From Miltoncostaea oceani (GTDB taxonomy: Bacteria > Actinomycetota > Thermoleophilia > Miltoncostaeales > Miltoncostaeaceae): DNA of 64,000 nucleotides. The notes beneath the pieces were generated by a model. It had not been told where the DNA came from. It made no database searches and was given only the letters and a program-made list of their open reading frames with translations. The translations under genes were made by a program, and so were the position numbers. Location: NCBI RefSeq assembly GCF_018141545.1, contig NZ_CP064357.1:434001-498000 (forward strand). The letters run 5' to 3'. Positions 37,338-46,228 of the stretch are shown piece by piece. The stretch's first letter is position 1. Each line of letters begins with the position of its first letter.

Positions 37338-38540
37338 ATGCTGATCCGGCCCGGGCGACCAAGGAGCTTTCGAGTCGTGTTCGCTGTCGTCCGACGCCTG
37401 ATCATCAGCACGGTTGCCATCGGCCTCCTGGCCGGTGTGGCTTCGTCTGCCAGCGCGGCGGATGACTACCCCTCCCCCTGGCGCGACGCGCCGACGGGGA
37501 GCATGTCCGACACCTGGGGCATCGCGAACCGCACCTGCGCCTCGTTCGCGGCCTTTCGCCTCAGCCGCGACGGCGTCCCGATCGGTGATTCGCGCCTGAA
37601 GGTGATCCTCGGCGCCCAGAGCTACGCCGAGCTCGACGCACTTGTCGCCGTCAGCGACGGTGCGCGGGTCGGTCAGGCTCCGAGCCGCGGTGCGCTCATC
37701 CTCTGGATGGAGGGCGAGAAGATCTACAGCCCCGACTCCCCGTTCGACGACGGCTCGATCGGTGAGGCCGGCCCGGGCGGGCACGTCGCCTACATCGAGT
37801 CCGTCGATCAGGCGGGGAACATCACAGTCGAGGACTACAGCGCGAGCACCGGCTCCTGGAGCTCGCTGGTCGTGTCCTTGGAGACCGGTGCGGTCGTCCA
37901 CTTCCCCGCCAGCCTTCCTCCGAGACTGTCTCCCGCCCCTCCGCCCTCGAGCAACACTCCTGCGCGTCCTCCGGTCCCGCCCGTCGAGCCCCCCACCCAG
38001 CGTGAGATCCCGACCCAGGGTGGTCTCGACGCGCCGGCCGTTCTCTGGCCGACCGCGGTCATGACCACCGTCCGGGTCCCCCGCGCCGGTGTCATGGCAG
38101 CCCAGATGGTCAAGGGAACCCAGCGCGTCGCCCTCAGCCCGCGCCGGGTGCGCGCGGGTGCCAACGCCCTCAGCTGGCCGCGCCCGGCCCGCATCGGTGT
38201 GGGCAAGTGGCGCCTGATCCTGCGCTACCGCGCAAACAACGGCGTGGGCCGCGTGACGACCAAGTTCATCACCGTCCGCCCCGCCCCGGTCTCCAAGAGC
38301 CAGGTCAGCACCTCGGGCGGCCGTATCGCTGTCTCGCTCACCTCCCGCGCGCGTGGTGTCGCCAAGGCGAGCCTTGTCCGCAACGGCAAGCGGACGGCTC
38401 TGGCCTCGCGCTCGGTCCGCGCGAACCGGTCCACGATCACCTGGAACCCGTCGGCTCGGGGCTCCTACGTCCTCGAGGTCCGCGTCAGTTCCACGGGCCG
38501 GGCGGACTCGCTCGTGCGCAGCCGCATCACGCTGCGCTGA
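37338..38540 (+). CDS. Secreted CHAP-domain peptidoglycan amidase-like protein
   Basis: 400 residues from ATG 37338. Signal peptide about 1-41 (LIISTVAIGLLAGVASSASA). CHAP domain about 42-190: the active Cys lies in TCASFAAFRL, the His in GGHVAYIESV, and an acidic/Tyr region EDYSAS follows. CHAP enzymes are cysteine amidases or endopeptidases that cut peptidoglycan. A Pro-rich linker and a duplicated basic beta-sandwich (about 240-400) follow and probably anchor or guide the enzyme to the wall. Confidence 0.85.
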   Translation: MLIRPGRPRSFRVVFAVVRRLIISTVAIGLLAGVASSASAADDYPSPWRDAPTGSMSDTWGIANRTCASFAAFRLSRDGVPIGDSRLKVILGAQSYAELDALVAVSDGARVGQAPSRGALILWMEGEKIYSPDSPFDDGSIGEAGPGGHVAYIESVDQAGNITVEDYSASTGSWSSLVVSLETGAVVHFPASLPPRLSPAPPPSSNTPARPPVPPVEPPTQREIPTQGGLDAPAVLWPTAVMTTVRVPRAGVMAAQMVKGTQRVALSPRRVRAGANALSWPRPARIGVGKWRLILRYRANNGVGRVTTKFITVRPAPVSKSQVSTSGGRIAVSLTSRARGVAKASLVRNGKRTALASRSVRANRSTITWNPSARGSYVLEVRVSSTGRADSLVRSRITLR

Positions 38541-38552
38541 GCGCGTCCGCCC

Positions 38553-39317
38553 TCAGGGCATCCGCGGTGTGCTGCGGCGGCTGAGCCGGTAGGCCACGGT
38601 CAGGCCGACCGCGGCAGCCAGCCCGACCAGGAAGACCCCGCCTGCGAGCTGGACGAAGACCGGCTCGACGAACGGGCTCATCGGCTTCCCCGACAGGACG
38701 GCGAAGTTCCACCCGATGTGGAGGGCGATCCCGAGGACCAGGGAGCCGCTTCGGAGCCGGAGGATCCCGAGCAGGAGCCCGAAGAGCGTAGTTCCCGCGA
38801 TCTGGGTGAGGGTGCCGAGAGCGGCGGAGCCACCGACGAGCGCGATCGCGTGTGCGACGCCGAAGAGCACCGAGCTGACCACCACGGTGATCGCGTCCGG
38901 ATACCGCTCGGAGAGGTAGGTGAAGAGGAATCCGCGGAAGGTGATCTCCTCGATGAACCCGATCAGGACGATCGCGGTCAGGAAGATCAGCATGGTCTGG
39001 GCGTCGATGTCTCTGATGTTGAGGAACCCGCCCTGGAGCGCGATCGAGACGATCACGAAGCCGAGCGGCAGACCCAGCAGCCATGTCAGCGCGATCGGCT
39101 TACGAAGGCCGATCTGTGCCCCACATCCGCTGCGCGACAGGGCCACGACCTGGACGAGCGCGATCAGGCAGAGCGCCGGCAGGGTGACGCGGATGATGTT
39201 GCCGGTGCCGATCAGGAAGGACTGGTTGAGAAGCAGGCTCGCCACCAGCAGACCAAGATGGGTGATGAGGATGACGCCGAGCAGGCGCCCGCTGATACTC
39301 GGTCGGGGGACGTTCAC
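38553..39317 (-). CDS. CPBP family intramembrane metalloprotease
   Basis: 254 residues from GTG 39317. It contains about eight hydrophobic segments and the family's three motifs: Glu-Glu-x3-Arg in FIEEITFRGFLF, His in LFGVAHAI, and His...Asn in ALHIGWNFAV. CPBP (CAAX/Abi, type II) proteases cut within membrane helices; in bacteria they mature or degrade peptides and some protect against bacteriocins. Substrate unknown. It is convergent with the CHAP gene, 12 bases apart. Confidence 0.88.
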   Translation of the reverse strand: MNVPRPSISGRLLGVILITHLGLLVASLLLNQSFLIGTGNIIRVTLPALCLIALVQVVALSRSGCGAQIGLRKPIALTWLLGLPLGFVIVSIALQGGFLNIRDIDAQTMLIFLTAIVLIGFIEEITFRGFLFTYLSERYPDAITVVVSSVLFGVAHAIALVGGSAALGTLTQIAGTTLFGLLLGILRLRSGSLVLGIALHIGWNFAVLSGKPMSPFVEPVFVQLAGGVFLVGLAAAVGLTVAYRLSRRSTPRMP

Positions 39318-39398
39318 CCGATCGAGGCTATGGGCGCGCACGGGGCCGGCGCGAGTTCTCCGAGCCCTCACTCATGCGATTGGCATGATCGGTTGACC

Positions 39399-39866
39399 GT
39401 GCCCAGCCGGATGACCTTCACGCCCCGCCAGGGCGATCTGCTTGCCGATCACGCGACAGCACTCGTCTGCCCGACCAACACGGTCGGCGTCATGGGCGCC
39501 GGGCTCGCGCGCCAGTTCCGTGATCGCTTCCCGGGCCTCGAGGCGGACTACAGGAAGGCCTGTCGCGCCGGTGTGCATACGCCCGCGCAGCCGTTCATCT
39601 GGGGCACTGGCGAACAGACGGTGCTCTGCCTGGCGACCAAGCGCCACTTCCGGGATCCGTCGCGGGTCGAGGATGTCCAGAGCGCCCTCACGGCCCTCGC
39701 CGCATGGATGGGAGCCCAGCAGGAGCCGGTGAGCGTCGCCATCTCGGCGATCGGATGCGGACTCGGTGGGCTCTCATGGATACGCCAGGTACGCCCCCTG
39801 ATCGAGCCGGCGCTCTGCGATGTCCCGGGTGAGCTGCGCGTCTACGCCCCCTGGGCCCCCGGCTGA
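39399..39866 (+). CDS. Macrodomain (ADP-ribose-binding) protein, DarG-like
   Basis: 155 residues from GTG 39399 (ATG 39411 possible). Signature blocks are QGDLLADHATALVCPTNTVG, VMGAGLARQF...FPG and ISAIGCGLGGLSW, which form the ADP-ribose pocket. In DarG-type macrodomains this fold removes ADP-ribose from DNA modified by DarT. No DarT gene is in the window, so it may act on other targets or repair modified DNA or protein. It precedes the GGDEF/HD-GYP gene by 71 bases in the same direction. Confidence 0.82.
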   Translation: MPSRMTFTPRQGDLLADHATALVCPTNTVGVMGAGLARQFRDRFPGLEADYRKACRAGVHTPAQPFIWGTGEQTVLCLATKRHFRDPSRVEDVQSALTALAAWMGAQQEPVSVAISAIGCGLGGLSWIRQVRPLIEPALCDVPGELRVYAPWAPG

Positions 39867-39937
39867 TCCTGACTCGGCGTCGTCGCCGGGTGTAGAAGTT
39901 CAGCGCGCACCGGGCCGGCGCGCCCATCATCGCCCGG

Positions 39938-42526
39938 GTGCCCGTTCGATCGAAGAGGCGACGCCGGTTCCCGCTGATCAGCGGGGTGGTGCTCTACATC
40001 CTCGGGCTCGCCGCAGTCGGGGTCCACCTGTCGCTGAGCCTGCGGGAGGACCCCTCCGAATGGGTGAGCGTCCTCTACTGCGTGATCCTGTTCGCCGCCG
40101 CGAGCGCGATCGGCGCCCGGTCGATCTGGATCCGCGACGACGAGCGTCTCGCCTGGGCCCTGATGGGCATCGCGATCGGCCTCGGCGCGAGCAGCGAGCT
40201 CCTTCGGACGATCATCCTCCCGGCGGATGGGACATCGGGCGCCATGTTCGCCCAGATCGCCTGGCTCACATGGATCCCATGCCTCGCGGTCGGAGCGGCC
40301 GTGCTCGTGCGCGGATACCTCTCGAAGGTCTCCCTGGTCGCCTTCCTCGACATGATGGCGAGCGCCCTCGTGCTCGCCGCGGTTGCGGCGATCGCATTCT
40401 CGGGCCTCTCCTCGGAGTCATCGGGACGATCCGACGGGGTCGGGCTCTGGTATCCGGTCGGCGAGATCTTCCTCCTCGGGCTTCTCACTGCGTTCGTGGT
40501 GATCGGCAAGGTCCGGTTCGACGCGCGCTGGCTACTGGTCGGGGCGGCTCTCGCCTTCGCGGCGGTCGCTGACGCCTTCTACCTGGTCGCCGACGACCGC
40601 CAGCTGACGCATCAGGCTACCGCCGTCCAGTCCATGTGGGCGGCGTCTGCCCTAATGCTGACCGGTGCCTCGTGGCTGAGGAGCTCGCGCCGGCTCGCGC
40701 CGGTCGCCGGCGCTGTGAGGATAAGCGCGGTCGCCGGCGCCCTGGCCCTCGCGGTCATCCTCGCCGACCACTTCCTGCGCCTCGATGCGATGCCGCTGCT
40801 GATCGCCGGTGCGGCCCTCTCGCTGGTCATCACCCGCTTGGCACTGTCGCTGTCGATCAACGAGCGCCTGCTCGAGAACCTCGGCAGACGAGAGGCAGAA
40901 CAGCAGGCTCTTCGTCGCATCGCCACCGCAGTCGCTGACCAGCGCGGCACCTCGGATGTCTTCAAGGCGATCGCTCATGAGGCCGGGGGGCTGCTCGGCG
41001 TCGGATCGGTGCGGGTCGTCCGTTTCCGGCGCGACGCCCCCCAGGTCGTCGCGAGCTGGCCCGAGCATGGCTTCTTCGCCGATCTCGGAAAGGCCGGTGG
41101 TGAGGTGGCAGCGGCGGTGCTCCGCCAGGGCGAGAGCGCCCGGCACCGCTCACGCGGCCGGGTCGTCCTCGACCAGTTCCGTCTCGCTGTGCCCGCAGAC
41201 CAGGCGCGGCCGCCGGCGCTGGGGATCCCGATCTGGGTCGGTAACCAGCTGTGGGGCGCCCTGATCACCCTGGGGAGGCCCGGGGGGTCGATCGCCCATC
41301 CACTCGAGGACAGCCTCGCGCGTTTCGCCGAGCTCGCCGGCATCGCGATCACCAGTGCCCAGTCGCGGGAGCTGCTCGAGTCCCGGGCCAACTCGGACCC
41401 GCTGACAGGCCTCGCGAACCACCGTGCCTTCTATGAGTTCCTCCAGGTGCGGATCGACCGGGCGCGGGCGGCCGGCGGCAACGTCGCCGTCGCGATGATC
41501 GACCTGGACCACTTCAAGGAGATCAACGACAACCACGGCCACGCCGTCGGCGATCAGGTCCTGACGTGGTTGTCGGCGATCCTCTCGAGGAGCATCCGCG
41601 AGGGTGATCTCGTCGCGCGTGTCGGCGGCGAGGAGTTTGCCTTCTGCTTCCCGAACACCGACGCCGCCACCGCTCAGCGGATCGTCGACCAGGTCCGGGA
41701 GAGCATCAGCGCGGAGCCCTTCGGACCGGTCGGCTTCCTGCACGCCTCGGCGGGGGTCTCCGACCTGCGCACCGGCGCCGAGATCGAGACCATCGTCTCC
41801 CAGTGCGACGACGCCCTCTACTGGGCCAAGTGGCAGGGCCGCAACGCCTCGTTCGTCTACACCCCCGACGTCATGAAGAAGCTGTCCTCCGAGGAGCAGG
41901 CGCGTCTGCAGCTGCGCAGTCAGGCGCTCGCCGGCCTGCGGGCCCTCGCCCGCGCCGTGGACGCCAAGGACTCGCTGACCCTCGCCCACTCGGAGCGGGT
42001 CAGCGAGCTCTCGGTGATGATCGCCCGGAAGCTCGGTTGGGATCTTCGAGCGCAATCCCGAATGCGCGACGCTGCGCGCCTCCACGACGTCGGCAAGATC
42101 GGTGTCCCCGACGCGATCCTGTTCAAGGACGGACCCCTCGACGCACAGGAGCGGGGGCGCGTGGAGACCCACGTCTCACTCGGGGCCGAGATCGCCGGCG
42201 AGGTCCTCGACGCCGAGCAGGTGAGCTGGATCCGCCATCACCACGAGAACTGGGACGGCTCGGGCTACGCGGCCGGCCTCCAGGCGGAGGCGATCCCACT
42301 CGGCGCCCGCATCATCTCGGTCGCCGACGTCTGGGATGTGATCACCAGCAAGCGCAGCTACAAGCAGGCGGGCCCACCCGAGCTCGCTCTCGCGGAGATG
42401 CGCCGCTGTGCCGGGTCTCAGTTCGACCCCGAGCTCGTGGACACTCTGCTCGGGGTTCTCGCCGAGGCGGGGGTCGTCAGCGACGAAGAGCGAGAGGCAG
42501 AAGCCGTCGCGGCACCGGCCGGGTGA
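39938..42526 (+). CDS. Membrane GAF-GGDEF-HD-GYP c-di-GMP enzyme
   Basis: 862 residues from GTG. The N-terminal ~290 residues contain about eight transmembrane helices. A GAF-like sensor domain follows (about 325-475), then a GGDEF domain with intact Gly-Gly-Glu-Glu-Phe at about 562-566, so it can probably make c-di-GMP. The C-terminal HD-GYP domain has His715-Asp716 (HDVGKIGVPD) and HHENWDGSGY, but the third residue of the Gly-Tyr-Pro motif is Ala (GYAAG). Thus it carries synthesis and breakdown domains together, and the phosphodiesterase may be altered. Its 3' end overlaps the convergent MFS gene by 50 bases. Confidence 0.92.
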   Translation: MPVRSKRRRRFPLISGVVLYILGLAAVGVHLSLSLREDPSEWVSVLYCVILFAAASAIGARSIWIRDDERLAWALMGIAIGLGASSELLRTIILPADGTSGAMFAQIAWLTWIPCLAVGAAVLVRGYLSKVSLVAFLDMMASALVLAAVAAIAFSGLSSESSGRSDGVGLWYPVGEIFLLGLLTAFVVIGKVRFDARWLLVGAALAFAAVADAFYLVADDRQLTHQATAVQSMWAASALMLTGASWLRSSRRLAPVAGAVRISAVAGALALAVILADHFLRLDAMPLLIAGAALSLVITRLALSLSINERLLENLGRREAEQQALRRIATAVADQRGTSDVFKAIAHEAGGLLGVGSVRVVRFRRDAPQVVASWPEHGFFADLGKAGGEVAAAVLRQGESARHRSRGRVVLDQFRLAVPADQARPPALGIPIWVGNQLWGALITLGRPGGSIAHPLEDSLARFAELAGIAITSAQSRELLESRANSDPLTGLANHRAFYEFLQVRIDRARAAGGNVAVAMIDLDHFKEINDNHGHAVGDQVLTWLSAILSRSIREGDLVARVGGEEFAFCFPNTDAATAQRIVDQVRESISAEPFGPVGFLHASAGVSDLRTGAEIETIVSQCDDALYWAKWQGRNASFVYTPDVMKKLSSEEQARLQLRSQALAGLRALARAVDAKDSLTLAHSERVSELSVMIARKLGWDLRAQSRMRDAARLHDVGKIGVPDAILFKDGPLDAQERGRVETHVSLGAEIAGEVLDAEQVSWIRHHHENWDGSGYAAGLQAEAIPLGARIISVADVWDVITSKRSYKQAGPPELALAEMRRCAGSQFDPELVDTLLGVLAEAGVVSDEEREAEAVAAPAG

Positions 42527-43724
42527 TCCACAGGTAGAACGCCAATGCGGCGAGCGCGGCGAGCGCCGCCATGACGATGAGGACCGATCCGGGCGCCAGC
42601 GCACCGCTCAGCAATGCGCTCCCCGCCGCCCCCAGCGACCCTGAGGCGGCCCAGAGCGCCGCACCCGCAAGGCCCGTCGCGGGTCCGGTGTCAGGGGACA
42701 GGGCCTGCAGCCGGACGTTGTTGGCGAGGCCGGCGAGGATGCCGAAGGCCAGGAGGATCAGGCAGTAGCCCATCGCGAGGACGCGCGGGTCCTCGACCCG
42801 GGCGATGGAGAGATAGCCCGCGCTGAGGCCCCCGAACGCGAGTGCCGCGGCGAGGCGGTCGCTCAGGATCCGCACCAGGCGCGCGAGCGGCGCGCGCAGG
42901 ATCCAGAACCCGACCACCGCCGAGAGCAGCGTCGGCGCGACCCAGCGCCCGAGATGGGCGCCGCCGCCGACAAGCCACGGGATCAGCAGGGCCGCCTGGG
43001 CGCCGGCCAGCCCCGCCCCGATCGCGCCGGCCACCTGGCTGGTCCTCGTGCGACGTTCACGCGCCATCACCCGCAGGCTCGCGCGGACCTCATGCGCGAC
43101 CGGCCCCTTCTCGCCGATCACCAGGTCGATGAGGTCCGAGTGCCTCAGTGAGCAGAGTCCGCCGGCGGCGGCGACCACCGCGGCGCAGGCCAGAGCGGCC
43201 GAAGGGCCCGCGAGCGCGCCGGCGCTGAGGGCGATGACGGCACCAGCGATCTGGCCCTCCCCGTGGCGCGCGGTGAGAGAGCGGATCGACTCGACCTTGC
43301 GTTGGTCGTTCACGAGGTGGTGGATGACATCCAGGCTGGTCGCGTCGAAGACCGCACGGGCGACCCCGAACACGACCGCCGCCAGGAAGATGACGATCAG
43401 GGCCGCGGGGGTGCCGGATGTCATCGCCGCGAGGCAGGCGAAGGCGGCGAGCACCTGGCTGACCGCGAGGATCCTCTGGCGTCCGTGCCGCAGTACACGG
43501 AGAGATCCGGCCAGGCGCCCGCTGACGATCGTCGGGGCGAGCTGACAGATCAGTGCGACGGCGATCGGCCCTGGACCGTAGCCGAGACTGTGGACGAGCC
43601 ACGCGAAGCCGATGGCGCAGGCACCGCTCGAGGCTGCGAACAGCCGCTGGCTGTGCCAGAGGATCAGGCGCTCACGCGCCGCGACGTCTGCGGATCGTGA
43701 TGTGAGTGAGGTGAGACGACGCAC
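42477..43724 (-). CDS. MFS transporter
   Basis: 415 residues with about 12 hydrophobic segments and basic cytoplasmic loops (for example GSLRVLRHGRQRIL after helix 2, a form of the family's loop 2-3 motif). It resembles drug or metabolite exporters of the major facilitator superfamily, but the substrate cannot be told. Its 3' end overlaps the c-di-GMP gene tail-to-tail. A 102-base gap separates its start from the divergent secreted-protein gene. Confidence 0.85.
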   Translation of the reverse strand: MRRLTSLTSRSADVAARERLILWHSQRLFAASSGACAIGFAWLVHSLGYGPGPIAVALICQLAPTIVSGRLAGSLRVLRHGRQRILAVSQVLAAFACLAAMTSGTPAALIVIFLAAVVFGVARAVFDATSLDVIHHLVNDQRKVESIRSLTARHGEGQIAGAVIALSAGALAGPSAALACAAVVAAAGGLCSLRHSDLIDLVIGEKGPVAHEVRASLRVMARERRTRTSQVAGAIGAGLAGAQAALLIPWLVGGGAHLGRWVAPTLLSAVVGFWILRAPLARLVRILSDRLAAALAFGGLSAGYLSIARVEDPRVLAMGYCLILLAFGILAGLANNVRLQALSPDTGPATGLAGAALWAASGSLGAAGSALLSGALAPGSVLIVMAALAALAALAFYLWITRPVPRRLLPLALRR

Positions 43725-43826
43725 TCACCGAGCGTACGGACGACCTGTGAGACAGCGGGCCATTCTCGACCGCGCGCGAAGCCAAGAGGGCGCCCTCTCC
43801 ACCGGCACGAGCCGATCCTCACTTCC

Positions 43827-44873
43827 ATGTCATCCACGTCCCGCCTCACCTGTCTCGCGCTCACAGCCCTGGCGGTCTCCATGCTCAGCCCGGCGCTCGC
43901 CTCGGGTCGCATGTCGATCATCTACGACCAGGAGGAGGCGGCACGCCAGATCTTCACGGGGCCGAACCCCCTCACACCCGAGCGGGGTGGGCTGCGCCAG
44001 GACCCGGGTGCCGGCGGCGTCTTCCGCGCCGACGACGGCCCTCACCGGCTGACCAAGGTGAACGGGCGCGAACTCTCGACCATGAGCGTCGACCAGATGG
44101 TCCGGACCCTGAAGGGCGCGATCGATGACGCCCCGCTGCGCGGCGGCGGATCGGGGCTGGTCGGTGTGGATGAGATCGGCACCTTCTTCCGCGACCCCGC
44201 GGTGAAGACCCGATACACGACCACCACCATCCGCGGCTCCAAGATCCGACACGCCACGCACAACCGGATCGTGCAGACGCCGACCGGCTGGCGTCTGGTG
44301 ATCCGCTCGAGCGCACCTCCGGTGCCGGGGGCCGCGCACCCGGGACGACGCCTCAGCGCCGCGATGGAGATCCTTGCCGGGATGCCGTCGCCCTTCGGCG
44401 GCAGCTACGCGAGCCGCGTGAACTTCTACATGGCGCCCGCCTTCGTCACGAGCGTCGGGGAGGGCCGCGGGCCGCACTTCACCCTCGGTCGCACCGGTGG
44501 CAAGAACATCCGGCCCGGCTGGCGCGGAGTGGTGCGCGGTCTCGCCCTCGGCCGGGTCTGGCTCGAGATGTACCAGGGCTCCGGCGACGCGGTCAGCTCC
44601 CAGACCTGGCGCAACGTCTCCAAGCGCCTTGGCCCCTACCTCGCCAAGCACGGCGGGTCCGGCCTCCCCCAGCTCCACTTCCTCATCAGCGGGACCCCGA
44701 ACGCACCCAAGGGCGCGCCCCGAGGCTGCGGCTCCCCGATGAGCTGCCAGTGGCTCCTCGCGAACTCGACGCCGGCCGGCCGGGCGGTGCTCGCCAACGG
44801 CCCCGGCGCCTACCGGGCCGGCGATCAGGCCGCGGAGTGGCTGGCCAACTACAACCGCTACCTCCCGAACTGA
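43827..44873 (+). CDS. Secreted protein of unknown function
   Basis: 348 residues from ATG with a signal peptide (about 1-27, LALTALAVSMLSPALAS). The mature region has Trp, Tyr and Gly-rich stretches and ends with two Cys (RGCGSPMSCQWLL) and a Trp-Leu-Ala-Asn-Tyr-Asn block. No catalytic motif recognised. A strong terminator follows. Confidence 0.72.
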   Translation: MSSTSRLTCLALTALAVSMLSPALASGRMSIIYDQEEAARQIFTGPNPLTPERGGLRQDPGAGGVFRADDGPHRLTKVNGRELSTMSVDQMVRTLKGAIDDAPLRGGGSGLVGVDEIGTFFRDPAVKTRYTTTTIRGSKIRHATHNRIVQTPTGWRLVIRSSAPPVPGAAHPGRRLSAAMEILAGMPSPFGGSYASRVNFYMAPAFVTSVGEGRGPHFTLGRTGGKNIRPGWRGVVRGLALGRVWLEMYQGSGDAVSSQTWRNVSKRLGPYLAKHGGSGLPQLHFLISGTPNAPKGAPRGCGSPMSCQWLLANSTPAGRAVLANGPGAYRAGDQAAEWLANYNRYLPN

Positions 44874-44883
44874 TCCACTGACG

Positions 44884-44919
44884 ACTACGGGATCCGACAC
44901 GAATGTCGGATCCCGTAGT
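44884..44919 (+). terminator. Strong intrinsic-type terminator hairpin
   Basis: 16-bp perfect stem (ACTACGGGATCCGACA / TGTCGGATCCCGTAGT) with a CGAA tetraloop, 10 bases after the secreted-protein stop codon. Confidence 0.7.
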
Positions 44920-45038
44920 GTCGCCGGCTGGCGGCGCGGCCCGCGTCAGACGATCCGATCGTCGAGGCGGACAGCACACGCCCCATGGCGCCAGCCGAGT
45001 CTAGGTGCGCACCCCCGCGGGGGTGGAGAACCTGTGGA

Positions 45039-46154
45039 TCAGCGCGGGGCGATGGTGATCGGGAAGAACTCAGTCGTGAGGTTCCCGACGACGTCGCGCG
45101 CCGCGACCCTCACCCGGTAGTTCCCCGGCGCCAGCATGCCGGTGTCCAGGTAGCCGTCCCCGTCCGGGCTCCGCAGGCTCAGACGCGTCCAGATGTGGTG
45201 GACGAAGTCGTTGCGGTTCGAGGCCACGGTGTAGAGACGATCGCCGATGAACTGGTTGACGATGCCGTCGGCGCGGTAGACGTCATACGGGCCCATGACA
45301 GGGGTCCCGAGCTCGTCCTCGATCGCGTAGCTGAGGCCGTACACCCCCGTGCCCGCGTGCGTGGCAGGCCCGAAGAGACGCAGGTCACGCAGCTGGCCGC
45401 TCTTGATCAGCCCGCGAGAGGTCAGCGGGGCCAGGGACGCCTGGCTCTGTGGGTCGCTCGTCTTGACGGCGATGGCGATCCGGCCGCTCAGGTTCGCGGG
45501 ATCCAGGCGGACGCCATCCGCCCCGTAGAACAGCGGGTCCGAGACCCGGGGGGCCAGCATGTCCTTGTAGCCGACGAACCCACCGAAGGCGAGCGGGTTG
45601 ATCGCCTTGCCGCGGTGGTAGCGCGTCAGGTGAAGGTGGTGGTCAGGGGTGATGATCCTGCCGATCGGCGTCTTGAAGGCGATCACCTTCTGTCCCGGCT
45701 TCACCAGCGAGCGGATGTGCTCGTAGCGGAAGTTGCCGACCTGGACCCATGCCGCGAACGGCTTGATGCCACCGAGCCGGGCGCGCCCGTTCTCGAGCGA
45801 GTAGACCAGCGTCCCCCGCGGGATGACGAGGTCGATGCCGTCGTGGATCATCCGCCGACCCGGAGCGGAGACCTGGTTCAGCGAGTAGAGATACTCGTGG
45901 AAGGCATAGCCCTTCAGGCCGTGCCGGTCCATGACGATGCTGCGCGGCTCCCCGAAGGTCGAGCGGATCGGCACCGGACGGGCGAACGGCTTGACCGGCC
46001 ACAGCAGCTTCTTGTGAGGGACTGACGACGGCGCAGAGCCGAACGTCTGGAGGTACGCACGTGTGTCCTGTACGTCGGCTGCGGCTCCCTGGCCTGTGAA
46101 GGCGAAGAGGGCGACTGCGGTGAAGAGTAGGGCGCTGCGAGCGCGGGTGGACAT
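45039..46154 (-). CDS. Secreted M23 (LytM-like) peptidase
   Basis: 371 residues from ATG 46154 with GGAG upstream. Signal peptide about 1-26. The M23 zinc set is visible: His-x3-Asp in MIHDGIDL and His-x-His in HHLHLT (about 178), with IPRGTLVYSLENG between, as in LytM/lysostaphin-like endopeptidases that cut peptidoglycan cross-bridges. The C-terminal ~170 residues are beta-rich and lack a known domain. It lies 74 bases downstream of the WecA-like gene in the same direction. Confidence 0.82.
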   Translation of the reverse strand: MSTRARSALLFTAVALFAFTGQGAAADVQDTRAYLQTFGSAPSSVPHKKLLWPVKPFARPVPIRSTFGEPRSIVMDRHGLKGYAFHEYLYSLNQVSAPGRRMIHDGIDLVIPRGTLVYSLENGRARLGGIKPFAAWVQVGNFRYEHIRSLVKPGQKVIAFKTPIGRIITPDHHLHLTRYHRGKAINPLAFGGFVGYKDMLAPRVSDPLFYGADGVRLDPANLSGRIAIAVKTSDPQSQASLAPLTSRGLIKSGQLRDLRLFGPATHAGTGVYGLSYAIEDELGTPVMGPYDVYRADGIVNQFIGDRLYTVASNRNDFVHHIWTRLSLRSPDGDGYLDTGMLAPGNYRVRVAARDVVGNLTTEFFPITIAPR

Positions 46155-46228
46155 GGACGCGGGACTCCGTTGTCAGTGGTACCTGCCACCACTCACAATG
46201 CGACGCGCGCGCGTACTTGCATGACTTT

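Noticed and set aside
36858-37901. 347-aa minus-strand frame across the divergent spacer
   Set aside because: It crosses the start of the CHAP gene and its signal peptide on the other strand; low-complexity charged product.
38718-39866. Reading the macrodomain gene as a 382-aa protein
   Set aside because: The extra N-terminal part is antisense to the CPBP protease gene and low-complexity; the macrodomain starts near 39399.
39399-39866. DarT-DarG toxin-antitoxin operon
   Set aside because: No DarT-like gene beside it in either direction.
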